Shown here: in pieces, positions 40,897 through 49,488 of the stretch
Layout: each line of letters opens with the position of its first letter
Numbering within the stretch: the first letter of the stretch is position 1
Origin: Achromobacter spanius
GTDB lineage: Bacteria; Pseudomonadota; Gammaproteobacteria; Burkholderiales; Burkholderiaceae_B
DNA: 64,000 nt
Assembly: GCF_002812705.1 (NCBI RefSeq)
Contig: NZ_CP025030.1
Location: 1,922,001 to 1,986,000, forward strand
Direction: 5' to 3'
The notes under the pieces: generated by a model
Databases searched by the model: none
What the model saw: only the letters and a program-made list of their open reading frames with translations
Told to the model about the DNA's origin: nothing
Program-made: the position numbers and the translations under genes

Positions 40897-42531
40897 ATGA
40901 GCCAAGCACAACAAGCATCCCTGCAGGATGCCGACACGTTCGACTACGTGATCGTCGGCTCCGGGGCGGCCGGTTCCATCCTGGCCAACCGTCTGTCCGC
41001 CGATGGCGCAACGGTATGCGTGCTGGAGGCGGGTCCGCCGGACAACAGCCCCTTCCTGCATATTCCGGCCGGCTTCATCAAGGCGGTTTTCAACAAGAAG
41101 TACGCCTGGCAGTTTTCCAGCGAGGCCAGCGCGCAGACCCATGGGCGGCGCGTGCCGATCCCGCAAGGCCGCACGCTGGGTGGCTCGACCTCCATCAACG
41201 GGCTGGTCTACAACCGCGGACAAGCTGCGGATTTCGATCATTGGGCCAGCCTGGGCAACCCGGGATGGTCGTATGCGGACGTGTTGCCCTACTTCAAGTC
41301 CATGGAACGCCGCGAGGGCGGCGACGACCGTTTCCGCGGCCGCCAGGGCGAGTTGCCCGTGACCGACATAGACTGGATCCATCCGCTTTGCGAGGCGTTC
41401 ATCGCGGGTGCGGTGGAGCAGGGCCTGCCCCGCAACCCCGATTACAACGGCGCGGACCAGGCGGGCGTGGGCTACTTCCAGCGCACCATCAGCAACGGCT
41501 GGCGCATGAGCACCGCGAAGTGTTTCTTGAAGCCCGCCATGGCGCGCAAGAATCTGGACGTGCGTACCTATGCGCAAGCCACGCGCGTGCTGTTCGAGGG
41601 CACGCGGGCGGTGGGGGTGGCGTATTGCCACCCGGCGCATCCCAAGCGTGTGCGCGCCGTGCGCGCAGGCCGCGAAGTCATCGTGGCCTGCGGCGCCATC
41701 AACACGCCCAAGCTGCTGCAGCTATCCGGCTTGGGGCCGGCTGACCTGCTGCGTCAGCATGGTATTGCGGTGGTGCGCGACTTGCCCGGCGTGGGCGAGA
41801 ACCTGAGCGATCACTATTCGGTGCGCATCGTGGCGCGCGTCAAGAACAGCAAGACCATGAACGAGCTGGTGAAGGGCTTTAGCCTGGCCGGCCAGATCAG
41901 CCGTTGGATGATGAAGCGGCCCAGCATCATGGCGCTGAGTCCGTCGCTGCTGCACTACTTCTGGAAGTCCACGCCCGAACTCACTGCGCCTGATCTGCAG
42001 GGCGTGTTCACCCCCGCCAGCTACAAGGAAGGCTATGTCGGCGTGCTGGATGATTTTCCGGGCATGACGACGGGCGTGTGGCAGCACCGCCCCGACAGCC
42101 GTGGGCAAGTACGCATCCGTTCGGCCGACCCCTTGCAGGACCCGCTCATCCTGGCCAACTACCTGCAAGACGAGCGTGACCAGGTCACGCTGGTGCGCGG
42201 TATCCGACTGGCGCGCCGGCTGCTGCAATCGCAAGCGCTGGTGCCATTTTCGGATGGTGAGGCGTTGCCCGGGCCGCTCTGCGAATCCGATTCCGAATTG
42301 CTGGATTTTGCGCGCCGTTTCGGCGTGTCGTCCTATCACGTCAACGGCACGGCCCGCATGGGGCCGGCCGGCGACCCCTACGCCGTCGTGGATGCGCAGT
42401 TGCGCGTGCATGGGGTGCAGAACCTGCGTGTGATCGACTCATCGGTCATGCCTTGCATGCCGTCGGCGAACATCTGCGCCGCCACCATGATGATCGGCAA
42501 CAAGGCGGCCGACCTGATCAAGAACGCCTGA
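40897..42531 (+). CDS. GMC-family FAD-dependent alcohol oxidoreductase
   Basis: A 544-residue GMC protein: FAD motif YVIVGSGAAGSILANRL with VCVLEAG, the GRTLGGSTSINGLVYNRG signature, RAVRAGREVIVACGAINTPKLL, and the active site with His in YHVNGTARMG and Asn in MPSANICAATMMIG. GMC members such as choline and polyethylene-glycol dehydrogenases oxidise primary alcohols, passing electrons to quinones or oxygen. It lies between the aldehyde dehydrogenase and the second Liv-type receptor. No signal peptide is visible, so it acts in the cytoplasm or at the inner membrane face. Confidence 0.9.
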   Translation: MSQAQQASLQDADTFDYVIVGSGAAGSILANRLSADGATVCVLEAGPPDNSPFLHIPAGFIKAVFNKKYAWQFSSEASAQTHGRRVPIPQGRTLGGSTSINGLVYNRGQAADFDHWASLGNPGWSYADVLPYFKSMERREGGDDRFRGRQGELPVTDIDWIHPLCEAFIAGAVEQGLPRNPDYNGADQAGVGYFQRTISNGWRMSTAKCFLKPAMARKNLDVRTYAQATRVLFEGTRAVGVAYCHPAHPKRVRAVRAGREVIVACGAINTPKLLQLSGLGPADLLRQHGIAVVRDLPGVGENLSDHYSVRIVARVKNSKTMNELVKGFSLAGQISRWMMKRPSIMALSPSLLHYFWKSTPELTAPDLQGVFTPASYKEGYVGVLDDFPGMTTGVWQHRPDSRGQVRIRSADPLQDPLILANYLQDERDQVTLVRGIRLARRLLQSQALVPFSDGEALPGPLCESDSELLDFARRFGVSSYHVNGTARMGPAGDPYAVVDAQLRVHGVQNLRVIDSSVMPCMPSANICAATMMIGNKAADLIKNA

Positions 42532-42572
42532 ATAAGCCATCGTGATCACCCGAGTGATCCCTAGGAGACAAC

Positions 42573-43775
42573 GTGTACACCAAGCATTTCCCCAAGACCA
42601 TGAAAGCGCTGTTGCTGTCGGCGGCGCTGATGGGTGTCAGCGCCGCGGCGCAGGCCGATGACGTCAAGATCGGCTTCAACAGCGACATGTCGGCCACTGG
42701 CTCGGCCGACTTCGGCATTTCGGCGCTGGCCGGCGCGCGCCAGGCGGCCGACGACCTGAACGCGGCGGGTGGCGTGCTGGGCAAGAAAGTCGTCATCGTC
42801 GAACGCGATGACGTGGGCGCACCGCCCAAGGCCATCCAGAATACCAATGAACTTGTCGACAACGTCAAGGTCAACGCGATGTTGGGCGGGGTGAACTCCG
42901 GCAACATGCTGGCGTGGTTGCACCTCGTGCAGCAGAAGAAGATTCCGACGATCTCGCCGGTGGCCACGGCCACCGACATCACCGGCCGCTACGCCAAGAC
43001 ACCGCCGAACTATGTGTTCCGCGTGTCCATGCGCGACCGCGATCAGATCGCGCTGCTGGCGGCCTATGCCGCCCGCGCCAGCAAGTCGGGCAAAGTGGCG
43101 ATCATTGCCGACACCACCGGCTACGGCCAGCAGGGTGCGAAGGACGCGCTCGAGATTCTGGCGTTGCACCAGATCACGCCGGTCGCCAACGAGAAGTTCG
43201 GCCCGAAAGACACGGACATGAGCTCGCAGTTGAACAAGATCAAGGCGTCGGGCGCGGACACACTGATCGTCTACGCGCTGGCGGACTCCAACGCGCACGT
43301 CATGCGTAGCCTGGAGAAGATCAACTACTTCCCGACCACATTGGCCTCCTGGGCCAACCTGAGCTCGCCGTTCCTGCGCATTGCCGGCCCGGAGCTGGCG
43401 GGCAAGATGATCTTTACCGCATCGATCACCGAGGATTCGTCGGCGCAATCGAAGGCGCTGTACGACACGCTGATGAAGCGCGGCGGGCGCGTGCCGACGT
43501 ACGTGATGGCCGCGCAGGCCTATGACTCGGTCAAGCTGATCGCCGCCGCCATGGAGCAGGCCAAGTCCACCGACGGGCCGGCAGTGCAAGCCGCGCTGGA
43601 GCAATTGGCGCAGGCGCCTGGCGTGATCAAGACCTATCAGCATCCGTTTTCGGCCAGCAACCACGAAGCGCTGTCGGTGAATGACTTCCGCCTGGTGCGC
43701 TGGATCGATGGCAAGGTGGTGACGGTGGACGACGAGATCACGCGCGCCATCAAACCGGAAGACCTGAAGCGGTAA
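42573..43775 (+). CDS. Periplasmic receptor of Liv-type importer, second copy
   Basis: A 400-residue receptor starting at GTG 42573, with AGGAGACA just before it; ATG at 42600 is the alternative. Sec signal MKALLLSAALMGVSAAAQA, mature start DDVKIGFNSDMSATGSADFG. It closely matches the receptor at 37109. An 8-base palindrome GTGATCAC (42542-42549), the core of the site at 31194, lies upstream. It is followed by a hairpin and then livH, and so belongs to the importer operon. Confidence 0.9.
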   Translation: MYTKHFPKTMKALLLSAALMGVSAAAQADDVKIGFNSDMSATGSADFGISALAGARQAADDLNAAGGVLGKKVVIVERDDVGAPPKAIQNTNELVDNVKVNAMLGGVNSGNMLAWLHLVQQKKIPTISPVATATDITGRYAKTPPNYVFRVSMRDRDQIALLAAYAARASKSGKVAIIADTTGYGQQGAKDALEILALHQITPVANEKFGPKDTDMSSQLNKIKASGADTLIVYALADSNAHVMRSLEKINYFPTTLASWANLSSPFLRIAGPELAGKMIFTASITEDSSAQSKALYDTLMKRGGRVPTYVMAAQAYDSVKLIAAAMEQAKSTDGPAVQAALEQLAQAPGVIKTYQHPFSASNHEALSVNDFRLVRWIDGKVVTVDDEITRAIKPEDLKR

Positions 43776-43805
43776 GTAAGTCGATCAGCCGGACATCAAG
43801 GATCT

Positions 43806-43835
43806 CTCCCGCGCGACGCAGGCCTTGCGCGGGAG
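43806..43835 (+). promoter_or_regulatory. Hairpin between receptor and permease genes
   Basis: CTCCCGCGC (43806-43814) and GCGCGGGAG (43827-43835), perfect 9-base arms with a 12-base loop, no T run. In importer operons such hairpins commonly protect the receptor part of the message or reduce read-through into the permease genes. Confidence 0.5.
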
Positions 43836-43858
43836 TCGTCAAAAGGGGGGCCTTCAGC

Positions 43859-44773
43859 ATGCAAATACTACAAGCCATATTGAGTGGATTGGCCATGGGC
43901 AGCGTCTATGCCCTGGTCGCGTTCGGGTTCAGTATTACCTACACCACGACCAAGACGTTCAATTTCGGCCAGGGCGCCTTCCTGGCCTTGGCCAGCCTGA
44001 TCGGCATTAGCGCCATCCTGCTGGTCACACAGGGCAAGCTCATCGGCTTTCCCAGCCCGGAGGACGTGACCTGGGGATCGTTCCTGTTCGCGCTGCTGGC
44101 GGCCATGCTGATACTGGGCCTGCTGGGATTCGTGCTGTACATCACGGCCATCAAGCACTTCGTGGGCGAAGCCGGACTGTCGTGGGTGATGAGCACCATT
44201 GGCTTTGGCATCATCATTCAGAACCTGGCACTGCTGATCTGGGGGCCGGCGCCTATCGCGGTGGCCTCGCCGCTGGGTGACGGCATCGTCACCATTTTCG
44301 GCACCGGGGTGCGCCCTCAAGAGATCCTGGTGTTCGGTACGACGCTGGTGTTGATGATTGTGTTTGACTGGGCGTTGCACAAGACCAAGATGGGCAAGGC
44401 GGTGCGCGCGGTGGCGTTCAGCAAGTCCACCGCCAGCCTGATGGGCATCAATGCCAATGCCGTGGCTGTGGCGGTGTTCGTCATCAGCTCGGCATTGGCC
44501 GCCATTGCCGGTGTGATGATTGCGCCCATCGCTACCGCGTCGGTGTTCGTGGGCACGCTGCTGTCATTGAAGGCGTTTTCGGCCGCCATTTTGGGCGGGC
44601 TTGAGAATCCGCGCGGCTGCATCTTCGGCGGCTTTTTGATTGGGTTGCTGGAATCGCTGATCGGCCTGTGGTATTCGAACCTGCGCGAAATCGCGGTGTT
44701 CGCGCTGATCATCGTCGTGCTGTATTTCCGCCCGGCGGGCATCCTCGGCCGCGTGCATGCGGAGAAGGTGTAA
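43859..44773 (+). CDS. Liv-type ABC importer permease (LivH family)
   Basis: A 304-residue permease: ILSGLAMGSVYALVAFGFSITYTTTKTFNFGQGAFLAL at the start, GVMIAPIATASVFVGTLL and the coupling segment AILGGLENPRGCIFGGFLIG near the end. It starts 83 bases after the second receptor gene. With the LivM-LivG fusion and LivF it makes the translocator for the compound used by this cluster. Confidence 0.9.
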   Translation: MQILQAILSGLAMGSVYALVAFGFSITYTTTKTFNFGQGAFLALASLIGISAILLVTQGKLIGFPSPEDVTWGSFLFALLAAMLILGLLGFVLYITAIKHFVGEAGLSWVMSTIGFGIIIQNLALLIWGPAPIAVASPLGDGIVTIFGTGVRPQEILVFGTTLVLMIVFDWALHKTKMGKAVRAVAFSKSTASLMGINANAVAVAVFVISSALAAIAGVMIAPIATASVFVGTLLSLKAFSAAILGGLENPRGCIFGGFLIGLLESLIGLWYSNLREIAVFALIIVVLYFRPAGILGRVHAEKV

Positions 44774-44775
44774 AC

Positions 44776-46542
44776 ATGTCAAAACTGCTTATCCCGCTTG
44801 TCATCGCCGCGCTTGCCGTGGGGTTCGCCTATTCGGGGCTGAACGATTTCTATCTGTTGATCCTGTTCAATATCGGGGTTTATTACATTGCCGCCACCGG
44901 CTTCAACATCCTGGTCGGGCAGACCGGCCAGAAGTCGCTGGGTCATGCCGGCCTGTTCGGCGTGGGCGCCTATACCGTGGCGCTGTTGACGGTGAACTAT
45001 CAAGTCAACCCCTGGCTGGCGCTATTGTGCGCCGCGGGCGTATCGGCGGTGTTCGGCGTGGCCATCGCCATTCCGGCGCTGAAGGTCAAGGGCCCCAGCC
45101 TGGCCATGGTCACCATTGCGTTCGGGCTGCTGATTGAAAAGATCGTGTCGGAATGGACGGATGTGTTCAAGGGCCAGGAAGGCTTCTATGGCATCAGCGC
45201 GCTGACGTTCAACGGTGCCACGCTGGACAGCCGCCAGTGGGTGGTGGTGGTGGTGGTGCTGGGCCTGGTCTTGCATGCGATGACGTCGCTGCTGCTGCGC
45301 GGGCGCTTCGGCCGCGGTTTTGCCGCCGTGCGCACCTCCGAGATCGCGGCGGAAAGTGTGGGCATCAGCGTCTACCGGTTCAAGATTCTTGCGTTCGCGA
45401 TCAGCGCCATCACCTGCGGCATCGCCGGTGGGTTGGTGGCGCAGCAGAATCAGTACATCAACTCGGATTTCGTCAACTTCAACCTGTCGGTGTTCTTCCT
45501 GGTGCTGGTGTTGTTCGGGGGACGCACGCCGGTGGGCTCTTTCCTGGGCGCGGTGGTGCTGACGGTGTTGGACGCCATGCTGGCGCGCTGGCCCGAGGTG
45601 CAGCACTTTGCCTACGGCCTGATCTTGCTGTTTGCGCTGTATGCCATGCCGGAGGGCTTGGCCGGCCTGCTGCGCCGCTTGCTGCCGCAACGCGGGCAGC
45701 ACGATGCATTGGAGCGCAGCGCGGCTGCCGCCGAATGGTCGCCGACGGTTGCCAGCGGGCAGTCCATGCGCAGCGCGGGCCCGGATTTCCTGGAAGTGAA
45801 TGATCTGTACAAAGCATTCGGCGGCGTGATTCCGACCAACAAAGTGTCGTTTTCCCTGGCGAAAGGTTCGATCGTGTCGCTGATCGGCCCCAACGGCGCC
45901 GGCAAGACCACGACGCTGAACCTGTTGTCGGGGCTGGTCGCGCCGGACGCGGGCAGCATTCGCTTCAAGGGCAAGCAAATGGTGGGCTTGTCTCCCAACG
46001 AGATCGCGGCGTCCGGCATTGGGCGCACGTTCCAGAACTTGAAGTTGTTTGACGGATTGTCGGCGCTTGAGAACGTCATGGTTGGCTTTTACCGGGTGCA
46101 GAAGTCCGGTTTTCTCGCGAATCTGCTGGGCCTGCCGGCCAGCCTGCTCGAGGAACGGCGCATGCGTCGTGAAGCGTACGCCATCCTGAAATTCTTTGAT
46201 CTGGACCGCTACGCCGATGACATGGCCAACAGCCTGCCCTATGGCTTGCAGCGTCGCCTGGAGATCGCCCGCGCGGTGGCGGCCATGCCCGACCTGCTGT
46301 TGCTGGACGAACCCGCCGCTGGCTTGAATCCGGCCGAAACGGAGCAGCTGACCGACCTCATCGTGAAGCTCAAGAACATGGGCCTGACCATCCTGCTGAT
46401 CGAGCATCACATGGATCTGGTCATGGCGATTTCGGACCATATCGTTGTGCTGGACTACGGCGTGAAGATCGCCTCCGGCCTGCCGACCCACATCCAGGAG
46501 AATCCGAAAGTGATCGAAGCCTACCTGGGCGCGCCCGCATAG
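44776..46542 (+). CDS. Fused Liv-type permease and ATPase (LivM-LivG)
   Basis: A 588-residue fusion. Residues 1 to about 310 are a LivM-type permease (GFNILVGQTGQKSLGHAGLF, then GTPVGSF-like loop in LFGGRTPVGSFLGAVVL). After a linker of about 35 residues the LivG ATPase follows with Walker A GPNGAGKTTTLN (about 371), signature YGLQRRLEIARAV (about 488) and Walker B LLLLDEPAAGLNP (about 508). The fusion is seamless in frame and is seen in other proteobacterial Liv-type operons. It starts two bases after livH. Confidence 0.92.
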   Translation: MSKLLIPLVIAALAVGFAYSGLNDFYLLILFNIGVYYIAATGFNILVGQTGQKSLGHAGLFGVGAYTVALLTVNYQVNPWLALLCAAGVSAVFGVAIAIPALKVKGPSLAMVTIAFGLLIEKIVSEWTDVFKGQEGFYGISALTFNGATLDSRQWVVVVVVLGLVLHAMTSLLLRGRFGRGFAAVRTSEIAAESVGISVYRFKILAFAISAITCGIAGGLVAQQNQYINSDFVNFNLSVFFLVLVLFGGRTPVGSFLGAVVLTVLDAMLARWPEVQHFAYGLILLFALYAMPEGLAGLLRRLLPQRGQHDALERSAAAAEWSPTVASGQSMRSAGPDFLEVNDLYKAFGGVIPTNKVSFSLAKGSIVSLIGPNGAGKTTTLNLLSGLVAPDAGSIRFKGKQMVGLSPNEIAASGIGRTFQNLKLFDGLSALENVMVGFYRVQKSGFLANLLGLPASLLEERRMRREAYAILKFFDLDRYADDMANSLPYGLQRRLEIARAVAAMPDLLLLDEPAAGLNPAETEQLTDLIVKLKNMGLTILLIEHHMDLVMAISDHIVVLDYGVKIASGLPTHIQENPKVIEAYLGAPA

Positions 46543-46551
46543 GAGACCATC

Positions 46552-47274
46552 ATGAGCCGATTACTGGATATCAAGAACCTGGCGGTCAGCTACGGCGCCG
46601 TCAATGCGTTGAAGCAAGTGTCACTGCATGTGGACACGAACGAAATCGTGACCATCATCGGCGGCAACGGCGCGGGCAAGAGCACGATGATGCGCGCGCT
46701 GTCCGGCATTGAGAAATCAACGGGGTCCATCGCGTTCGCCGGGCAGGACCTGGGCGGCGTCAGCGCGCACAAGCGCGTGGGGCTGGGTATTGCCCACGTG
46801 CCGGAAGGACGACAGGTGTTCCCTGACCAGACGGTGTTCGACAACCTGATGCTGGGCGCCTTTCTGCGCCGTGAATCACCGGTCGACCTGGAGGCCGAAA
46901 TTGAAGGTTGCTTTGCGATGTTCCCGCGCCTGAAAGAGCGACGGGACCAGTATGCGGGCACCTTGTCGGGCGGCGAACAGCAGATGCTGGCCATTTGCCG
47001 CGCGCTGATGAGCAAGCCGCGCATTCTGATGCTGGATGAACCGTCGTTAGGGCTGGCGCCGCTGATCGTGTCCGAGATCTTCAAGATCATCAAGTCGCTG
47101 AAGGAACGCGGCATGACGATTTTGCTGGTCGAGCAGATGGCGAACCAGGCACTGTCCATTTCGGACCGCGCGTATGTGCTGGAAGTGGGGTCTATTGTGA
47201 TGGACGGCACCGGCCAGGAGTTGTTGGCGAGCGAGCGTGTGCGCGAAGCCTATTTGGGTAAACACAAGAACTGA
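46552..47274 (+). CDS. Liv-type ABC importer ATPase (LivF family)
   Basis: A 240-residue ATPase: Walker A GGNGAGKSTMMRAL, LivF-type HVPEGRQVFPDQTVFDNL, signature LSGGEQQMLAICRAL and Walker B RILMLDEPSLGLAP. It pairs with the ATPase half of the fusion. It starts nine bases after the fusion gene, and the CoA transferase begins ten bases after it, tying transport to metabolism. Confidence 0.93.
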   Translation: MSRLLDIKNLAVSYGAVNALKQVSLHVDTNEIVTIIGGNGAGKSTMMRALSGIEKSTGSIAFAGQDLGGVSAHKRVGLGIAHVPEGRQVFPDQTVFDNLMLGAFLRRESPVDLEAEIEGCFAMFPRLKERRDQYAGTLSGGEQQMLAICRALMSKPRILMLDEPSLGLAPLIVSEIFKIIKSLKERGMTILLVEQMANQALSISDRAYVLEVGSIVMDGTGQELLASERVREAYLGKHKN

Positions 47275-47284
47275 CGAGGCAATC

Positions 47285-48475
47285 ATGTCATCCAAACCTT
47301 TGAGCGGGATCCGCGTACTGGAGTTGGGCCAGTTGATCGCCGGGCCGTTCGCCGCCAAGATGCTGGGCGAGTTCGGTGCCGAGGTGATCAAGATCGAGCC
47401 ACCCGGCAAGGGTGACCCGTTACGCAACTGGCGCCTGATCCACGACGGCACGTCGGTCTGGTGGCAGGTGCAGTCGCGCAACAAGAAGTCGGTCAGCCTG
47501 GACTTGCGCCAGCCCGAGGCACAGGACCTGATCCGCGCACTGGTCAAGGATATCGATGTTGTGGTCGAGAATTTCAAGCCGGGCACGATGGAGAACTGGG
47601 GGCTGGGCTGGGAAGATTTGCGCGCGATCAATCCGCGCCTGGTGATGCTGCGCGTGTCGGGCTACGGCCAGACGGGGCCGTACCGTGACCTGCCCGGCTT
47701 TGGCGCCATTGGCGAGGCCATGGGGGGCCTGCGCCATCTGAGCGGCGAGCCGGACCGCACGCCGGTGCGCGTGGGCATTTCCATTGGCGATTCGCTGTCC
47801 GCGCTGCACGGTGTCATCGGTATCCTGCTGGCCTTGCGGGCGCGTGATCAGAATGGCCAGGGTCAGATGATCGACGTGGCGCTGTACGAGTCCGTCTTCA
47901 ACATGATGGAAAGCCTGCTGCCGGAATATGCGGTGTTTGGTGAAGTCCGCCAAGCGGCCGGCAGCAGCCTGCCAGGCATCGCGCCCAGCAACGCCTACCG
48001 TTGCCAGGACAACAAGTACGTGCTGATCGCGGGCAATGGCGACAGCATCTTCAAGCGCCTGATGGGCGTGATCGGCCGCGCCGACCTGGCGGCCTCGCCC
48101 GACTTGGCAAATAACGCAGGCCGCGTGAAGCATGTGGTGATGCTGGACGAGGCTATTTCGCAATGGACCGGGCAGCATCCGCTGCACGTCGTGCTGGAAC
48201 GCCTGAACGAGGGACAGGTTCCCGCCGGCAAGATATACGACGTAGCCGATATCGCAACCGACCCGCATTACTTGGCGCGCGGCATGATCCTGGACGACGT
48301 GCTGTCTGACGGCACGCCAATCAAGCTGCCGGGCATTGTGCCCAAGCTGTCTGAAACGCCAGGTGAGGTGCGCGGCGCCGCGCCAGCGCTCGGACAGGAT
48401 ACGGACGTCGTGTTGGCCGGGCTGGGGGTGGACGACGCCAAGCGGGCCGACTGGCGCAAGCGCGGCATCATTTGA
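47285..48475 (+). CDS. Class III (CaiB/BaiF) CoA transferase
   Basis: A 396-residue family III CoA transferase: LSGIRVLELGQLIAGPFAAKMLGEFGAEVIKIEPPGKGDPLRNW, SRNKKSVSLDLRQPE, GYGQTGPYRDLPGFGAIGEAMGG, and the catalytic aspartate in ISIGDSLSALHG. It moves CoA from a donor such as succinyl-CoA to a free carboxylate. Family members include the succinyl-CoA:glutarate/3-hydroxymethylglutarate enzyme and itaconate CoA transferases. The lyase that follows 11 bases later suggests that the activated acid is a 3-hydroxy-3-methyl dicarboxylate or a citramalate-like acid. Confidence 0.9.
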   Translation: MSSKPLSGIRVLELGQLIAGPFAAKMLGEFGAEVIKIEPPGKGDPLRNWRLIHDGTSVWWQVQSRNKKSVSLDLRQPEAQDLIRALVKDIDVVVENFKPGTMENWGLGWEDLRAINPRLVMLRVSGYGQTGPYRDLPGFGAIGEAMGGLRHLSGEPDRTPVRVGISIGDSLSALHGVIGILLALRARDQNGQGQMIDVALYESVFNMMESLLPEYAVFGEVRQAAGSSLPGIAPSNAYRCQDNKYVLIAGNGDSIFKRLMGVIGRADLAASPDLANNAGRVKHVVMLDEAISQWTGQHPLHVVLERLNEGQVPAGKIYDVADIATDPHYLARGMILDDVLSDGTPIKLPGIVPKLSETPGEVRGAAPALGQDTDVVLAGLGVDDAKRADWRKRGII

Positions 48476-48486
48476 AAGGAACCGAC

Positions 48487-49428
48487 ATGATCGAACCCGA
48501 CGCAAGCCGCAAGAAGCTTTACATCCAGGAAGTTGCGCCCCGTGACGGCTTGCAGAACGAAAAGCAGTTCATTGAAACGCAGGACAAGATCGACTTTATC
48601 AACGCGCTGTCGCAAAGCGGCTTTGCCAAGATCGAGGCCACCTCGTTTACGTCTCCCAAGGCAATTCCCGCGCTGCGCGATGCCGAAGCGGTGATGCACC
48701 AGATCGTGCGCAATCCGGACGTGGTCTACACGGTGCTGGTGCCCAACGTGCGCGGGGCGCAACGGGCGCTGGAGTGCAACGTGGACGAGATCAACCTGGT
48801 GATGTCGGTCAGCGAAACGCACAACCGCGCCAATCTGCGCATGTCGCGCGAACAGTCGTTCGAGCAATTGAGCGATGTGGTGAATGCGGTGCGTGGCAGT
48901 CAGGTTGAGGTCAATGTGTCGCTGTCCACAGTGTTCGGTTGCCCGATGGAAGGCGATATCAGCGCCTTCGATGTGCTGGAACTGGTGGGCCGCTTTGCCG
49001 CCTTGGGCGTGGACGGCGTGACCCTGTGCGACACAACCGGGATGGCGTACCCCACGCAGGTCGGCAAGATCAGCCGCGATGTCCGCAGGCTGTTTCCCGA
49101 TCTGACCACAACCCTGCATTTTCACAACACGCGCGGCATGGCGTTGGCCAATACCGTGGCGGCGCTGGAGGCGGGGATCGACCGCTTCGACGCATCGCTG
49201 GGTGGGCTTGGGGGCTGCCCCTACGCGCCTGGCGCCAGCGGCAATGTCTGCACGGAAGAACTGGTGCACATGCTGGCATTGATGGGCTATGACACCGGCG
49301 TGGACCTGACACGCATCCTGGGTATCGCGGCGACCTTGCCCGCGCTGGTCGGGCACGACATCCCCAGCCAGATCCTGAAGGCGGGACCGCGGCTTACCCT
49401 GCATCCGGCGCCGGACGCCGCCGGATAG
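48487..49428 (+). CDS. HMG-CoA lyase family enzyme
   Basis: A 313-residue TIM-barrel lyase of the HMGL-like family: EVAPRDGLQNEKQF with catalytic Arg-Asp, LHFHNTRGMALAN metal ligands, and the GLGGCPYAPGASGN signature with the active-site cysteine. It splits 3-hydroxy-3-methylglutaryl-CoA into acetoacetate and acetyl-CoA, or a related substrate such as citramalyl-CoA. AAGGAACCGAC precedes the ATG at 48487. As last enzyme after the CoA transferase it ends the pathway in central metabolites. Confidence 0.9.
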   Translation: MIEPDASRKKLYIQEVAPRDGLQNEKQFIETQDKIDFINALSQSGFAKIEATSFTSPKAIPALRDAEAVMHQIVRNPDVVYTVLVPNVRGAQRALECNVDEINLVMSVSETHNRANLRMSREQSFEQLSDVVNAVRGSQVEVNVSLSTVFGCPMEGDISAFDVLELVGRFAALGVDGVTLCDTTGMAYPTQVGKISRDVRRLFPDLTTTLHFHNTRGMALANTVAALEAGIDRFDASLGGLGGCPYAPGASGNVCTEELVHMLALMGYDTGVDLTRILGIAATLPALVGHDIPSQILKAGPRLTLHPAPDAAG

Positions 49429-49488
49429 CGCGCGCGGCGTGGGCGTGTGCTAAGTTGCCGGGAATCCCGCCCGGACCGGAGCCCCGCC

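Noticed and set aside
31194..49428. The whole cluster considered as an acetoin/2,3-butanediol operon (SDR plus E1/E2 plus aldehyde dehydrogenase)
   Set aside because: Not excluded for the E1-E2 half, but no E3 or acetoin regulator (AcoR type) is present and the Liv-type importer, CoA transferase and HMG-CoA lyase do not fit; kept only as an alternative.
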